A stretch of DNA of 64,000 nt from Botrytis cinerea B05.10 (taxonomy: Eukaryota; Ascomycota; Leotiomycetes; Helotiales; Sclerotiniaceae). Location: the NCBI RefSeq assembly GCF_000143535.2, contig NC_037324.1, positions 1-64,000 on the forward strand. Reading direction: 5' to 3'. This document shows positions 1 to 11,345 of this stretch, piece after piece. Made by a program: the position numbers and the translations under genes. The notes beneath the pieces are model-generated. The model was not told the DNA's origin. It saw only the letters and a program-made list of their open reading frames with translations, and did not search any database. Numbering within the stretch: position 1 is the first letter of the stretch; each line of letters opens with the position of its first letter.

Positions 1-96
1 TAACCCTAACCCTAACCCTAACCCTAACCCTAACCCTAACCCTAACCCTAACCCTAACCCTAACCCTAACCCTAACCCTAACCCTAACCCTAACCC
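1..96. repeat. Telomere, 16 x TAACCC
   Basis: Sixteen uninterrupted TAACCC units start at the first base. The C-rich strand reads 5' to 3' into the chromosome, so this is a genuine left telomere of the TTAGGG type found in most filamentous fungi. The array ends with a degenerate step (CCCTGACATG) directly before a short GC-richer stretch holding the inverted repeat ACCCG-AA-CGGGT. Confidence 0.98.
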
Positions 97-640
97 TGAC
101 ATGAAACACATACCCGAACGGGTTACCCTCCGGGTGGAAAACATTAGTACAGATGATAAGAAAATTTAGAAAAAAAATTTAGTTCAATTGATTTATTGAA
201 AGAGAATATAGAAGATTAATATATTGAATAATTAATTTGTATTTTTATATTTAATTACAAAACTTTTATTAAATATAATATTATATAAAGTATTATTATT
301 AAACAATATTAAATTATATTAAATCATATCAATAACCCAATTCTAAATGATAATTTAATAATATAATTGGTTATATTATATTATATATAAAATAGTTTTA
401 TTGATATCATTTTACATTATTTCATTTGAATATATGAATAATTTTATTATAATATATATATATAATCTTTATTTTAAAAATTTATATTCATTAAATTTAA
501 AATTATTATAAAAGCCTTTTTAATATTAAAATTCTAAAATATATCTTTTTTCAATTTTATTATTATTATTCTTATTATCATTCTTTTCTTTTTAATTATA
601 ATTTCAAGAAATTTAATCAAATAATTTTATTACTTTATTT
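97..640. other. Telomere-proximal AT-rich DNA, no gene
   Basis: After about 50 bases of mixed composition the sequence turns strongly AT-rich. No frame is protein-like and no telomere-linked helicase is visible. Nothing else can be supported here. Confidence 0.7.
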
Positions 641-1190
641 CTTTTCATTTAATCATTATCCTTTTCTATTTTCAAAAATTATTATAACTTTTCTTCAACT
701 TTTTAAATCTTTTAAAAATTAGATTTATTTTAATTCAATATAAAAGCTTTAATAATAAAAATATTTTTATTTTAATTTTTAATAAATATAATTCAATTAA
801 ATCTTTATTTATTTATTTTTTAAATTTTCAAAAAGCTTTAAATTGAAATTAGAAAGAATGGTAATCAATTGATAACTTTTAATACTTTTTTGTAAATTAT
901 TATTTTTATATTTTTCATAAATAAATATAACTTTTTTTTAATCTTATCAAAATTAAAATTATTTTAATTTAATACAAAAGCTTTAATTTTTATAGTCTTT
1001 CAATTTTAATTTCGAATAAATATAATTCAATTGATTTTTGATCGATTTCTTTTTTCAAATTTTTAAAAAGCTTTAAATTGAAGTTAGAAAGAATAATAAC
1101 TAATTGGAAAGATTTTCGTTTAATCAATATCCCCTTATTGAAATGGATTACTATCAATGGAGATCACCAAAAAATCCTAGGAATAACAGT
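640..1190 (+). repeat. Dispersed repeat family C, copy 1
   Basis: This stretch matches 37190-37690 along its whole length in the same orientation. Shared landmarks include a TTCAAAAATTATTATA block, two AATATAATTCAATTxA blocks, and an ending that reads TTATTGAAATRRATTA followed by a TTTTAGAAAT-like or CCTAGGAAT-like step. The copy here keeps more G and C than the one at 37 kb. It runs straight into family A, whereas at 36-37 kb the order is A-B-C, as expected if the units were once arranged head to tail. Confidence 0.75.
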
Positions 1191-1400
1191 TAGAATTTAA
1201 TAAAAAAGAATACTAACAAAATAAAAGAATTACTATTAAATCAGAATTTTTCTCAGAATTTTAAAAATATAATTATATATATATAAAAGACCCTGAAAAC
1301 CCTAAATCTGAGTTAATACCAGGTGAAGCGTTAATACCAGGTGTACAGTAGTTAGGGATTATTGGGCTTTTTAATCCTAACCCTGAGTCTGCTATAATAC
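1180..1400 (+). repeat. Dispersed repeat family A, copy 1
   Basis: Shares with 36100-36670 and 52400-52595 the block AATATAATTATATATATATA followed by AAAGACCC, and then two GTTAATACCAG steps. The segment shared with 52 kb stops at GTAGTTAG (1355). Beyond it lies a short motif holding telomere-like CCTAACCCTGA that recurs at 35937-35955. Copies differ by C/T and G/A transitions. Confidence 0.75.
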
Positions 1401-1640
1401 TAAACCCAAAAACCTACGATTTTCAATTTGATATGCCATTATTAAATTATAAAGTCTAATAATATTTCGAGTACTTTCCTTTTTAGAAATAAATTATAAA
1501 GCTCACCGGTAGCTAAAAGTAAGTATAGGAAATGATTGCGGATCTTAATATATTGAAATATGAGCTTAAAAATATTAAAGAATAAGCTATTCATTTTCAA
1601 CGAATAAAATAAGTAATTTCGAATGAATGGCTTTTATAAT
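1400..1640. other. AT-rich spacer, no gene
   Basis: No open frame or element boundary is visible. A CTCACCGGTAGC word at about 1502 resembles the head of the 55-bp repeat found 1 kb further on. Confidence 0.5.
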
Positions 1641-2015
1641 TTAAAGTTAAATCCCTAAATTTCAAATTCTAATCCCGCAATTTATTCAACTCGAAGCCCC
1701 TAATTTATTCAATTATAAGCCCCTGATTTTAATATTCTAGGCCCTCAATTTATTCAATTCTTGGCCCTCAATTTTAATATTCTAAGCCCCTAACTTTAAT
1801 ATTCTAAGCCCCTGATTTTAATATTCTAAGCCCCTAATTTATTCAGTTTTAGGCCCCCGATTTATTCAATTTTAAGCCCTCAATTTATTCATTCTAATAC
1901 TTTATATTCTAAGCCCTGATTTTAATATTCTAAGCCTAATTTATTCAGTTTTAGATTTATTCAATTCTTTTTTCAATTATAAGCCCCTAATTTTAATATT
2001 CTAAGTCCCCTCAAA
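1640..2015 (+). repeat. Degenerate ~22-bp minisatellite
   Basis: Roughly fifteen imperfect units alternate between two versions: AAGCCCCTGATTTTAATATT followed by CT, and AAGCCCCTAATTTATTCAAT followed by TAT. Units vary by one or two bases in length and by C/T transitions. Nothing in it looks coding. Confidence 0.8.
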
Positions 2016-2460
2016 AAAGCCATTAACCCCTATCTATTAAGCTTTACTCTTTATATTATCAGGATTAAATAAGGAGAATATAGACTATATTAAGCTAATA
2101 TTTAAGCTTTAATCAAAAAGTATTCGAGCTCTCAAATTAACACTGGTATCATAAAATATAAGGCCTAAAATAATTTTATATATGCTCACCCATATATAAA
2201 AGAATTATAGAGCTTATACTATGGCCAATGAGCTAATAAGACCCTATATATATAATTTAAAATTAATTATTAGGGATTAAAATTAAAGAGGCAAGCCTAA
2301 AATAGCTTTTTAAGGCCTAAAGAGCACTAATATTAGAATCACCATATATTGAATGCTTTTCAGGCCACCTTCTTTATATACCCATAGGGACCTTATTAGT
2401 CGAAATTCCATATACAATTGTTTTATACGAAAAAGATATTTTCCGACAAATGATTTTGCG
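2015..2460. other. Subtelomeric spacer, no gene
   Basis: Mixed AT-rich DNA with several AGGCCTAAA and GAGCTTATA words but no regular array and no protein-like frame. Confidence 0.5.
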
Positions 2461-2560
2461 TGCAAAATCACTATTGATAATATTAGCTCCCGGTGACCCC
2501 CCTTATAGGCATATAGAGCCTGATTTATAGGCTCTGTATGCCTATAGCCGCCGAATGAAA

Positions 2561-2868
2561 GCTCACCGGGAGAGAGTTATAGGCTTTAAAGCCTATAAGG
2601 GAGCCTATAATAAAAGCTCACCGGGAGAGAGTTATAAGCTTTAAAGCCTATAAGGGAGCCTATAATAAAAGCTCACCGGGAGAGAGTTATAAGCTTTAAA
2701 GCCTATAAGGGAGCCTATAATAAAAGCTCACCGGGAGAGAGTTATAAGCTTTAAAGCCTATAAGAGAGCCTATAATAAAATCTCAACGGGTGGATAAAAA
2801 GCCTATTAGAGCTTACAATAAAAGTTCACCGGGTTAATGAAAAGCCTATAAGAAAGCCTATAATAAAA
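2561..2868 (+). repeat. 55-bp tandem repeat with internal palindrome
   Basis: Units begin GCTCACCGGGAGAGAG at 2561, 2616, 2671 and 2726, an exact 55-bp period. Degenerate units follow at 2781 and 2824. The first unit contains the perfect palindrome TTATAGGCTTTAAAGCCTATAA (11+11); the next three carry one G-to-A change in it (TTATAAGC...). An inverted head, AGCTCCCGGTGAC, lies just upstream at about 2486. The array sits about 2.5 kb from the chromosome end. Confidence 0.92.
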
Positions 2869-2932
2869 GTCCTAAAAATATTTATTGCAATATTACTAAT
2901 ATTATTAATATTGGAAATTCGAATTAAGTAGC

Positions 2933-3000
2933 TTATCAGCACATGGCCTTTATCAGCGCATGGCCTTTATCAGCGCATGGCTCATATCAGCATTTGGCCA
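2933..3000 (+). repeat. 18-bp tandem repeat, about four units
   Basis: TATCAGCRCATGGCCTTT is repeated nearly four times. The last unit (TATCAGCATTTGGCC) doubles as the left tip of the fold-back repeat that follows. Confidence 0.8.
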
Positions 3001-3602
3001 CTTCGAAAATCACCTAAATTAAGCTCTCTAAAATATTCATATTTTAATAACTAATCAATATTTCTTGAAAAAAAAAAATTTATTAATGTTAAAAGTTCAA
3101 ATGTTTAAAAATGTAGTTTTTACTTTTATATTTTCATTTTATCGGAAAAAGGAGTGAAATTGTTACGATTTTTGTGACAAAAATATCATTTTTATCACAA
3201 CTATTATAGCGGTTTATCATAATATGGGCCACCTCATTTTACATACAAAATTCGTGACCGCGCAACCGCGCACTTTCCTTATTTAATAATATAATTTTAT
3301 AAAATCTGAAATTATAAAACTTAATTATATAATTATTATAAAAATCTAATTTTTTAATTAGAGATTCTAATTATTAAAGCAATCATTAAAGGAATAACTT
3401 TTTTGTAACGAAAATCCTGACAATTTCCATTTTTTCTACAATATAATGGGAATATTTATATAAAAACTAGATTTTTGAAAAGTTGAATTCTTATTGTTAT
3501 TTAATATTATTTTTTCTTTCGAAAATAATGATTAGTTATTAAAATAAGAATATTGAAAAGGGCCCAATTTTGGTTCACTTTCAAATGGCCCACATGCTGA
3601 TA
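2985..3602. repeat. Fold-back repeat family D, complete copy
   Basis: The left arm begins TATCAGCATTTGGCCACTT, and the reverse complement of the right end reads TATCAGCATGTGGGCCATTT. The similarity continues through TTTTAATAACTAATCA and TGTTACGATTTTTGTGACAA for about 230 bp on each arm. The centre (3216-3375) holds a GC-rich CCGCGCAACCGCGC core. The structure resembles a large-TIR, non-autonomous element, but no target duplication was found and no transposase is encoded. Confidence 0.65.
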
Positions 3603-3639
3603 AAATACGTCAATTATGGTGAATTTTGAAATGGTGCGC

Positions 3640-4700
3640 GCACTACTAAACTAGGTTATAATATTTTCACATTAATTAAAATATATAATATTTCCGCAGA
3701 TTATTTTCCCAGTTAACTCTGATAATGAGATCTGATAATAATGGTTTTCTAATAACGCGGTTTAACGCCGAGTGCGTCTTGCTACCGAGAGAGCCACTAA
3801 TTTTGTGTGCAATTTTTTTTAATACATTCTTTTTGTAAATAATCTTCCAATAGTTAATGTTTCAATAATTAGTCTTTTAATATATTATGGATTGATTCCA
3901 ACATTGCTGAGAAGTTTGATATTGATTAAACCGCCTTTACCCCCTTTGAGGGTTGCTCGACCGGGTGAAGAATAGTTGACGCCGGGCGCAATAATAAATT
4001 TTCTAATATTAATTTTTAATATAATAAATCATTTTTATAATGCATATTTTATATAACTCTTATATAAGTCAATCTTATTAGCCTTCAATAAAAATTTGCA
4101 AATGAGCAATCTTTTAATTTTAAAGTTTAATATAATAATAAAGCAACGTTTTTAATGATGAATTTATTTTTAAACCCAAAGCTCTTTATTGATGCTGTAA
4201 TATTATTTTATTTTTGTGAAAACTATAAAGAAAATGATTTTATTTCCTCACAATATTCATTTTATTATAAATTATACTTTATATCTTAATTTTATTATTA
4301 AGAGCAATAAGAATTTGAAATAATAGTTAATATATAAAATTGAAAATCAATTAAATGAAATAAAAATCATTTAAAAGAAGTAAAATCATTTAAATTTACA
4401 AAAATCAAATCCAATTTATAAAAGGCAATTCAATTATTGATAATATTAAGATGAAAGTGAGATTGAATAAACTTCATCTAAATAATTATAATAGATACAA
4501 TCTTGAATTTATTATTTTAAATTATCAATAAAGGGACGAAAAAAAATTAAAATCCCTTTTATTAAAAGCTTCTTTGAAAATAAAATAAAGATAAATAAAG
4601 GCTGATTAATTAAAATAACAATTATTTCAAATCGTTAAAGAATTCAAAATAATTATTAAATTTAGATTTAACTCATGAGCCTTTGCATTATTGTGAAATA
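3640..4700. other. Subtelomeric spacer with small GC islets
   Basis: No gene is visible. Two short GC-richer islets (about 3755-3795 and 3925-3990) contain GTTTAACGCCGAGTGCG and GACGCCGGGCGC. Part of this resembles the ACCGAGTGG motif bordering the fold-back fragment at 59.63 kb. Confidence 0.5.
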
Positions 4701-4739
4701 ACGTTGTTTATCAGTGAGCGGGACCTATCAATGAGCGGG

Positions 4740-5075
4740 TTAAATCATTATATATACAATATTCGCCCGCGCGCAACTACGCGCTGTCTTTTTTAAATAA
4801 TATAATGTAAAAAATTATGAGAACATTGAAATTTAATTATGCTAATGTTATAAAAATCTAATTATTTATTCTATAAATCAAATTATTGTAATAATTATTA
4901 TAAAATTAACTTTCTTATAACAAAAATCGTGACAATTTCTACTTTTTTTAGAATCCAATAGAAATATTTATAAAAAAGCTAGATTTATAAAAATATATTT
5001 TTTTATCATATTGAAAATTAATTATTAAAATCAGAACATCCAAATGATCTCTCTAAAAATTAATATTTTAACTTT
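4740..5075. repeat. Fold-back repeat family D, half copy
   Basis: Matches the core and right arm of the complete copy (3240-3560): a CCGCGCGCAACTACGCGC core, then AATAATATAAT, then ATAACAAAAATCGTGACAAT. Only half of the inverted structure is present. It abuts a fragment of family A. Confidence 0.6.
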
Positions 5076-5089
5076 TAAATGGGATCTAG

Positions 5090-5275
5090 GTTACGATAGA
5101 AATAAGAGAAATCGAATTTTCCAAGTCAAAAATGAATTAATTTTGATTTGAATGCGAATGAAATCAATCAATTCAGTTTTTTAGAACGGGTTTAAAAAAC
5201 TATTTTTTATCAAGCTGCGCTCCAATATTGAGCGTCACTTTAGTTAGCATCCGTGGAATTTCTAAAAAATAATAA
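5090..5275 (+). repeat. Dispersed repeat family A, diverged fragment
   Basis: The words TTTTCCAAGTCAAAAATGAATTA and GATTTGAATGC are shared with 35990-36030 and 52265-52300. It then diverges and is followed by DNA of normal composition. This is the 5' part of family A only. Confidence 0.6.
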
Positions 5276-5490
5276 CTCAATGGGCATATCACTAGCAAAA
5301 TGAAAAAGCCATCATTGAATCGGAAACTATTAAAGATTTCAATCACGCACGCGCAAGGGGCTCTCAAAGCCCCAATTTTTTTGGAATTTAAGTCAAAGTA
5401 ATGAGCTAAGCTGTTAGGCTGCAAAGCTCTAGGATATTTTTTGCGCTTTCCCCGCATTTAGGTACCCCGCTCAATATTAGCGCGTGCATT

Positions 5491-5517
5491 TAGATTTCGA
5501 GCCCGGCTCGAAATCTA
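5491..5517. promoter_or_regulatory. Perfect 27-nt palindrome upstream of a small gene
   Basis: TAGATTTCGAGCC, one base, then GGCTCGAAATCTA: 13-nt arms with a single-base spacer. It lies about 220 bp upstream of the first ATG of the next gene, in a normal-composition island. It could be a regulator site or a structural element; the sequence alone does not decide. Confidence 0.5.
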
Positions 5518-5734
5518 TAAATCGACTCCTACGCATCAAGGCTTTTTTTATTATTTGTACAAGCACCCACTTGAGAAGCAGGATCCATCATTCTAAACGC
5601 ACCTAGGAATTTTTGCACTATAAATTACTTCGCATCAAATCCTTCAACCTTTAAATCTTAAGGCTTCAATTGCGTCATATTGCCCTATATTTTTCAGCGC
5701 CGCGGGATATTCCGACTGTGCTGTTCTATCCAAG

Positions 5735-6317
5735 ATGTCAATTTCAAAGCCTTCAGAAATCAATTCGCAGGTGAGATATTGAAACATTGAGCGCGGTTGA
5801 ATCCCCTATTAATTTTAACCCTAAGGCAACATTTGAGCCAATGCCAGAGCAGCTCTTTACCCAATGCGCAACTTTCAGAATTAATGGGGGCTGCAAGCGG
5901 AGTGCCCATCTCTGGCTAAATCACCTCAAGCAAACTGAATTGAGCGAGCAATCTCATATTCCAAATATTGCGCTCCCTCCAGCATCGAGTCAAAAAATGG
6001 AGGAATATTGGATGCGACTTGCTCTTGTGATCTGTGATGATGGGGCGGCACTAGGGATCAAGGTGCCTCTCATTATCCAAGTTATTGAAGCGGAGCGCCG
6101 GCGTTTGACGGTGTGCCAGAATCGAGCTCAACAATGGTGCTTTACCCGGCGGAATAAAGTCACAGCTGCTTTTCAAGTTTTTGTATACAGAGCGGCGTGC
6201 AATGCTTTGCAGTTGGCGACGGACATTTTACGAAGCGGCATCCATCCAAGCGCAGATTATTTTATGAGCAGCGGTAAGTTAAATCCTTTCGCATTTGATT
6301 TTACTAATTTGAAATGA
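5735..6317 (+). CDS. Small unrecognised protein gene, probable two exons
   Basis: An open frame of normal codon composition runs to a TGA at 6315-6317. It has no ATG before 5841, so a short first exon is likely. ATG at 5735 reads 12 codons to CAG|GTGAGA, and a 55-bp intron (5771-5825) would end CCCTAAG, joining in phase and giving about 175 residues. The acceptor has little room for a branch site, so this join is tentative; the alternative start is the ATG at 5841. The C-terminal half is helical and basic (EAERRRLTVCQNRAQQW, then QVFVYRAACNALQLATDILR). No signal peptide, membrane segment or family motif was recognised. The gene is isolated between subtelomeric repeats and a 28-kb AT block and shows no RIP stops. 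Confidence 0.55.
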
Positions 6318-6559
6318 AGCCGCACGATTTGAGCGCTGCCACTTCGATAGAGCTCCAATAACAATTCGCATTCACAATCACAATCAACTCTAGAGCGCTT
6401 GAAAAGCTTGCACCTTGTCTTGAATCTAGTGCACGAAGGCTTTGAATCGGCTTGGAAGGTCCAATTAAGTGAATGGGGCGGTTGGGGCAGCGAAAATTTG
6501 AAATATATTGGTATATAATAAGATTAATTCCACTTCTGAAAAATTGACTCCCAATTGCA

Positions 6560-9500
6560 ACTCGCAATATTGATGCATTGTAATAAAGTCTAAATTGAAA
6601 TTAAAAAAAATGTATTTGCAAATTATTTTAAAGAGTATTTTAATAAAAGCTTATCAATATTTTAATTTCGATTTGCCCTTAATTTTGAAAACTAGATTGA
6701 AATATTATATAATAAATATATATCATTAGTGTTTTTCTTATATCAATATAATTGACCTTTATATTAAATAATTCATATAAATTTTATTTATTTCAAAATG
6801 TTAATATAAATAAATACAATTCACTTTATTAATATAATTATTCGCTTTACTTTTTTCACTTTTTTATTTATAATATATTAAATTATAAATTAACTTGTTT
6901 TGAATTATTTATAAATTATTATTTAAATTGATTATTGAATTTCACTTTGTTTAATAAAATCAATATAGTTCTTCAACAATCTTTAATTAGATCTTTATTA
7001 AATGATATAGAAATTTTCAAATCTCTTTTATAAAATATTCTTTTATTAAATTCTTTTTAATTTTTAATAAAAGAAAGTATGATTGATTAAATAAAAATAG
7101 TTTTCAATATAGGTTATAATTATTATAAAAATAATAATTTAATAAAATTGTGTACGTTTTAATAATCGATTATCCTTTTTATATTTGTTATAGTTTTATT
7201 TTTAAATTTGTAATAGAATTAAGTTATTATTAAATTAATTTTATTATTAATATATAATATTTATTGAAAATAAAGGATTTTGTGAAAAAGGAAATCCTTA
7301 ATTTGATTATAATTTAAGAAGAGATTCAATTTAATAATATAAGGAATTGTATTATATTAGTATATTAGTATTTTGAAATTATATATTTTAAGATATTTGA
7401 GAATATTAATTATATAAATATAAATACAATTCTAACTATTATTAAGTCTTTAATATTTATTAATCAAATTTCAATTGAAAATTCGATAATAAAAAAGATT
7501 ATTTATTATAATATATATAATACAATATTATTTTTAATAAGCTTTTATTGATTTGAATTACAACTATAAAATATAAAGCAATTGAAATTGTAAAAATAGA
7601 TTTCAATTAATAAAGGATTATTGAATTATTTATTTGATTTGATTTCCTTTTTTATTTTTTATTGCAAAATATAATTCTAATATTATTATAGTGGAATTAA
7701 CTAGTTGTTGCCTTATATATAGAAAATGGGTAGATATATATTTAATTCTTTTGTCAATTTTGAATCTGATTGTAAAGTATTCTTTCTTAAAATCGCTATT
7801 GAGATTTAATATTAATTATAAAAATTTTTATTTATTTAATTTGAAAATTATATTTCTAAATGATTACAATAAAATTGTTGATTTTTAATGCGAATTTTAT
7901 ATCTGAAATGAAATTTCAAATAATATTAAATATTATATAATCATTTGAAATACAATATTCCTATAAATAATAACCGAGGTATTACAATCGTATATTTTAA
8001 TTGAATACAATATCTTATTTAATTCTAAAATTTTAAATCAAAAACCTCAACTTATTTTTGTTTTTGAGAAGTTGGGATCAATTATAAATACAATAATCTC
8101 AAATCCAAGATTTGATTGATAACTTATAAATTGCAGAATTATAATGATATTGATTAAGATTAAAGTATTTCTATGAAATTAAGAGATGGAAAAGATTAAA
8201 TAATAAAACTATAATATATTTAAATATTTATTTAATTTTATATAGTTTATTATTAATATAATTATACAAAAGAAGATATTTTATAAATATATAATGATGG
8301 AATTATTGAAAACAAAGCAATTTTCTATAAGTGAATGGTTTTTTTCAATGTAATATATTCCCTTAAGCGATTATCTGTTAATTCAATTCTATAAAATAGA
8401 TGAATTATTGATTCTATTGATTATTAAATTTTAATTTGAAAAAGCTTTTACAATTTTCGAAATAAAATAGAGGTTTAGTATCTAAAATTCCAATTTGATT
8501 AATGCGATTGATATATTAATTATACAAATTATTATTGAAAAATTTGTTATTTAAAAAAAAGGTTCAAAGATTTGCTTAAAGATTGTTGAATAAGAAATTC
8601 TTATATTTTCATTTCTATTACTTTATAAGATTAAATCTTTTGTAAAAAAGGAACTTCAATTAGAAATATTAGGAAATCCAAAAGTGAAAAAGGATTTTAT
8701 AAGATTGTGTAATTTGTTATAAAGCAATAGCAATTTGTAATTTATTTAAAATAATATATTTTATTATTCAAAAGCTTATAATTATTTTTTAATTTTAAAG
8801 GAATTTGAGAAATTCAAATGGGAAAGTAAAATTTGAATTATAATATTTAAATTATTAAATAAATCTCAATAATTGGAATTGAAGTATACTTCAATTTTTA
8901 ATAATTTAATATTTGTATATAATTTCAATAAATCAAAGTTATATAAAATATTATTTCTTTTGCAATAATGAAGTATATTTTGAATACAAATAATCAATAT
9001 AATTGAAAGCGAAGAGTGTAATTGACTTATAAGTTCTAATACATTATTATTACCACTCCTATAATACCGTTCTTCAATTTGCAATTATACAATATATATT
9101 GTATATAGGGAATCAAAAGATCTGAAAGCGAGAAATACTATTACATAATAAATAATGGGAAGCTATTTCAAATCCCTACAACAATTATCACTACCATTCA
9201 TATTTCGTTTTCTACATCTATTATTTATATTTATATATGAATTTTCCTTTTCTATTAAGAGATCAAGGATATTTAATTGCAAAAAACAAAATTCAATCTT
9301 TAGAAATAATCTTTCAATTATAATAACTCTCTTTCAATAAAAATATAAAATCAAACAAATATACAATTAAAAAAAAGTTTCAGTTATTAGATTTCTCAAA
9401 CGCTTAGGAATATTGATAAATATCTTTCCTTTTAGAAATTCAAAAATTATCAGATTCATTAGTTTTTCAAAAAGCATTTTCATTTATAAATAATAAAAGG

Positions 9501-10330
9501 CTATTTCGAATCCCCACAATGACTACTTCCCTTTATAAAATTACAAAATCCATTTTCTACACAAATTTCGAAAAGATTTGAAAACAGGAAAAGCCACTAT
9601 ACAATAAATTTTAATATATTATTTTTAAACTTTTATAATTGCTATTTTGTTTTTTTATTATCTTACAATTATCAATTTCCCAAAGCATTATAAAATAAAG
9701 CTAATTATAAAAAAAAGAGCTTCAATATTAATCAAAGCTTTTATTAAAGTTAATTAAAACTAACTACCTTTGCTTTTGCCTTTATATAAACTATACTATT
9801 AATAATTACTTTTAAATTACTTCAAAAAAAATTTAAATGAAATTTTTTAAGATTTGATTAATAGCAAATTAATTTGTATATAATTTTTGATTTCATTTTT
9901 TCACTATATAATAAAGACTTTAATATTTTGAATTATCCTCTTTAGTATTAAATTATTGAAAATCATTTAAAATTACTAATCTTTGAATTCAATTTTAATT
10001 TTAAAATAATAATTTTTAAATCTATTATTAATTTTTATTTCAATATTAAAAAATAAGCGTATATATTAGAGGTATTAATTGAAAAGATTGCTTATATAAT
10101 TTAAAGATTTCAAAATCAGATAGAAAGTTAAATATCATTTTTAAATAGGCAAATCCTTAAAGAATATTTATTTATATATATACATATTTAAATAAAAAAA
10201 GAAATAAATAAAGAAATAATTTAATAAAGAAAATTTACAATTTATATATTCACTTTCAATATTTTTATTTTTATAAAAAAATCAATTTTTCAATAGTACC
10301 TTTTCTAAGCAAGTGTAATATTACTATACA
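6560..10330. other. AT-rich block, no recognisable gene
   Basis: Extreme AT-rich DNA. Short open frames at 7.7, 8.9 and 9.2 kb are single fragments without motifs. One imperfect direct repeat is visible: AAGCTATTTCAAATCCCTAC at about 9161 and AGGCTATTTCGAATCCCCAC at about 9499, each after ATAATAAA and followed by an AATKACTAC-like step. This suggests further RIP-eroded repeats. Confidence 0.5.
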
Positions 10331-10339
10331 ATATATTTT

Positions 10340-11036
10340 CAATTCGAAATTCGGTAGCCTTCATTTTGAGGATTTTATTGAGAAAATAAAAGATAGTTTA
10401 TATACAAAAGATATTTTATTCGATTATATAATTGGAATTTTGATTTTTATAATAAACACTGAATTGATTCTAGATTAGATTGCTATACTTTTTCGAATTC
10501 CTTTTAATATGTTTATAAAGATAAGGAATAGCTTGCCCCATATTGGATTCCCATTTTTAAAACTAGATAATTTATTAATGAAATAGAAAAAACAGCTTCT
10601 CTATAATGGCCAAAGTATTGATTTAATAGAAAAGGAGCTTTTATATATCAAGAATTCAGTTTATGATTTTGATAGCATCTTTCGTGTTTCAAATTTTAAT
10701 GATTAATATATTTCAAATATTTGAACTAGAATGGATAAAGACTTTATTGAATTGTATAAGTATAAAAATAACTTTTCAATATTTAAGAAGTGTATAGAGT
10801 TTATCAATACTTAGGAATATATATCCAATTCAGATTCCATCCTATAAAATATTTAGTAGATTGAAAACTTTCAAAAAATGAATAATTCAATAATAAAAGA
10901 AACACTAGAAAGCGATTATGAAAAGAATAGAATTATAAAAATGAAAAGTAAAAGCTGTATTAAAAAGAAGCTATTTAAAAAATACCGATTTTGTAATAAA
11001 GATTTGAAGAAAAGAATTTATAAAATAATCAATTAA
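10340..11036 (+). pseudogene. RIP-eroded gene, unrecognised paralogous family, copy 1
   Basis: A single reading frame can be followed for about 230 codons with scattered stops, nearly all TAA or TAG. It begins QYIFNSKFGSLHFEDFIEKI and continues KDSLYTKDILFDYIIGI; an LPHIGFPF motif lies about 55 residues later. The same landmarks in the same order occur at 14.84 kb (QYIYNP..FHIIDFINELKN, NYIIGI, LPLIGFPF). The end is Lys-rich. No known domain is recognised. The reading is stop-tolerant: without restoring CAA or CAG to Gln there is no protein. Confidence 0.5.
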
Positions 11037-11108
11037 AGATTATTACTATTCTTTCAAAATATTAAACTTTTTAATTATTTCAATTAATTTTAAAAAGCTT
11101 AAATATCA

Positions 11109-11345
11109 ATAGTTTATTTATTATCATTATTAAAACCAATTATTGAAGATTCATTACTTTTTTTAAATGAATCAATAAATATATTGCCTTCACCCTCATT
11201 ACTATCGAAAACCCACTCCCCTTTTACAATATCATTACTATCCTTCCCTTTTATAATATCATTATTATCCTCCTCTTTATCACCTTTTTGTATAAATTTA
11301 TCTAAAGCAAAATAGAATATAGAAATTCCTAAGGTTTGAAATCAT
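11109..11345 (-). pseudogene. Acidic low-complexity frame, minus strand
   Basis: The minus strand reads about 75 codons without a stop. It includes an internal near-repeat (NNDIIKGKDSNDIVKGE) and an acidic tail (DSNEGEGN, then DSFKKSNESS), ending at a TAA. The composition recalls the acidic segment at 15.6 kb. It is probably the end of another eroded gene; its 5' part is lost among stops. Confidence 0.35.

Noticed and set aside
1..6000. Telomere-linked RecQ-type helicase gene
   Set aside because: Such genes are common at fungal chromosome ends, but no helicase motif or long frame exists in this subtelomere.
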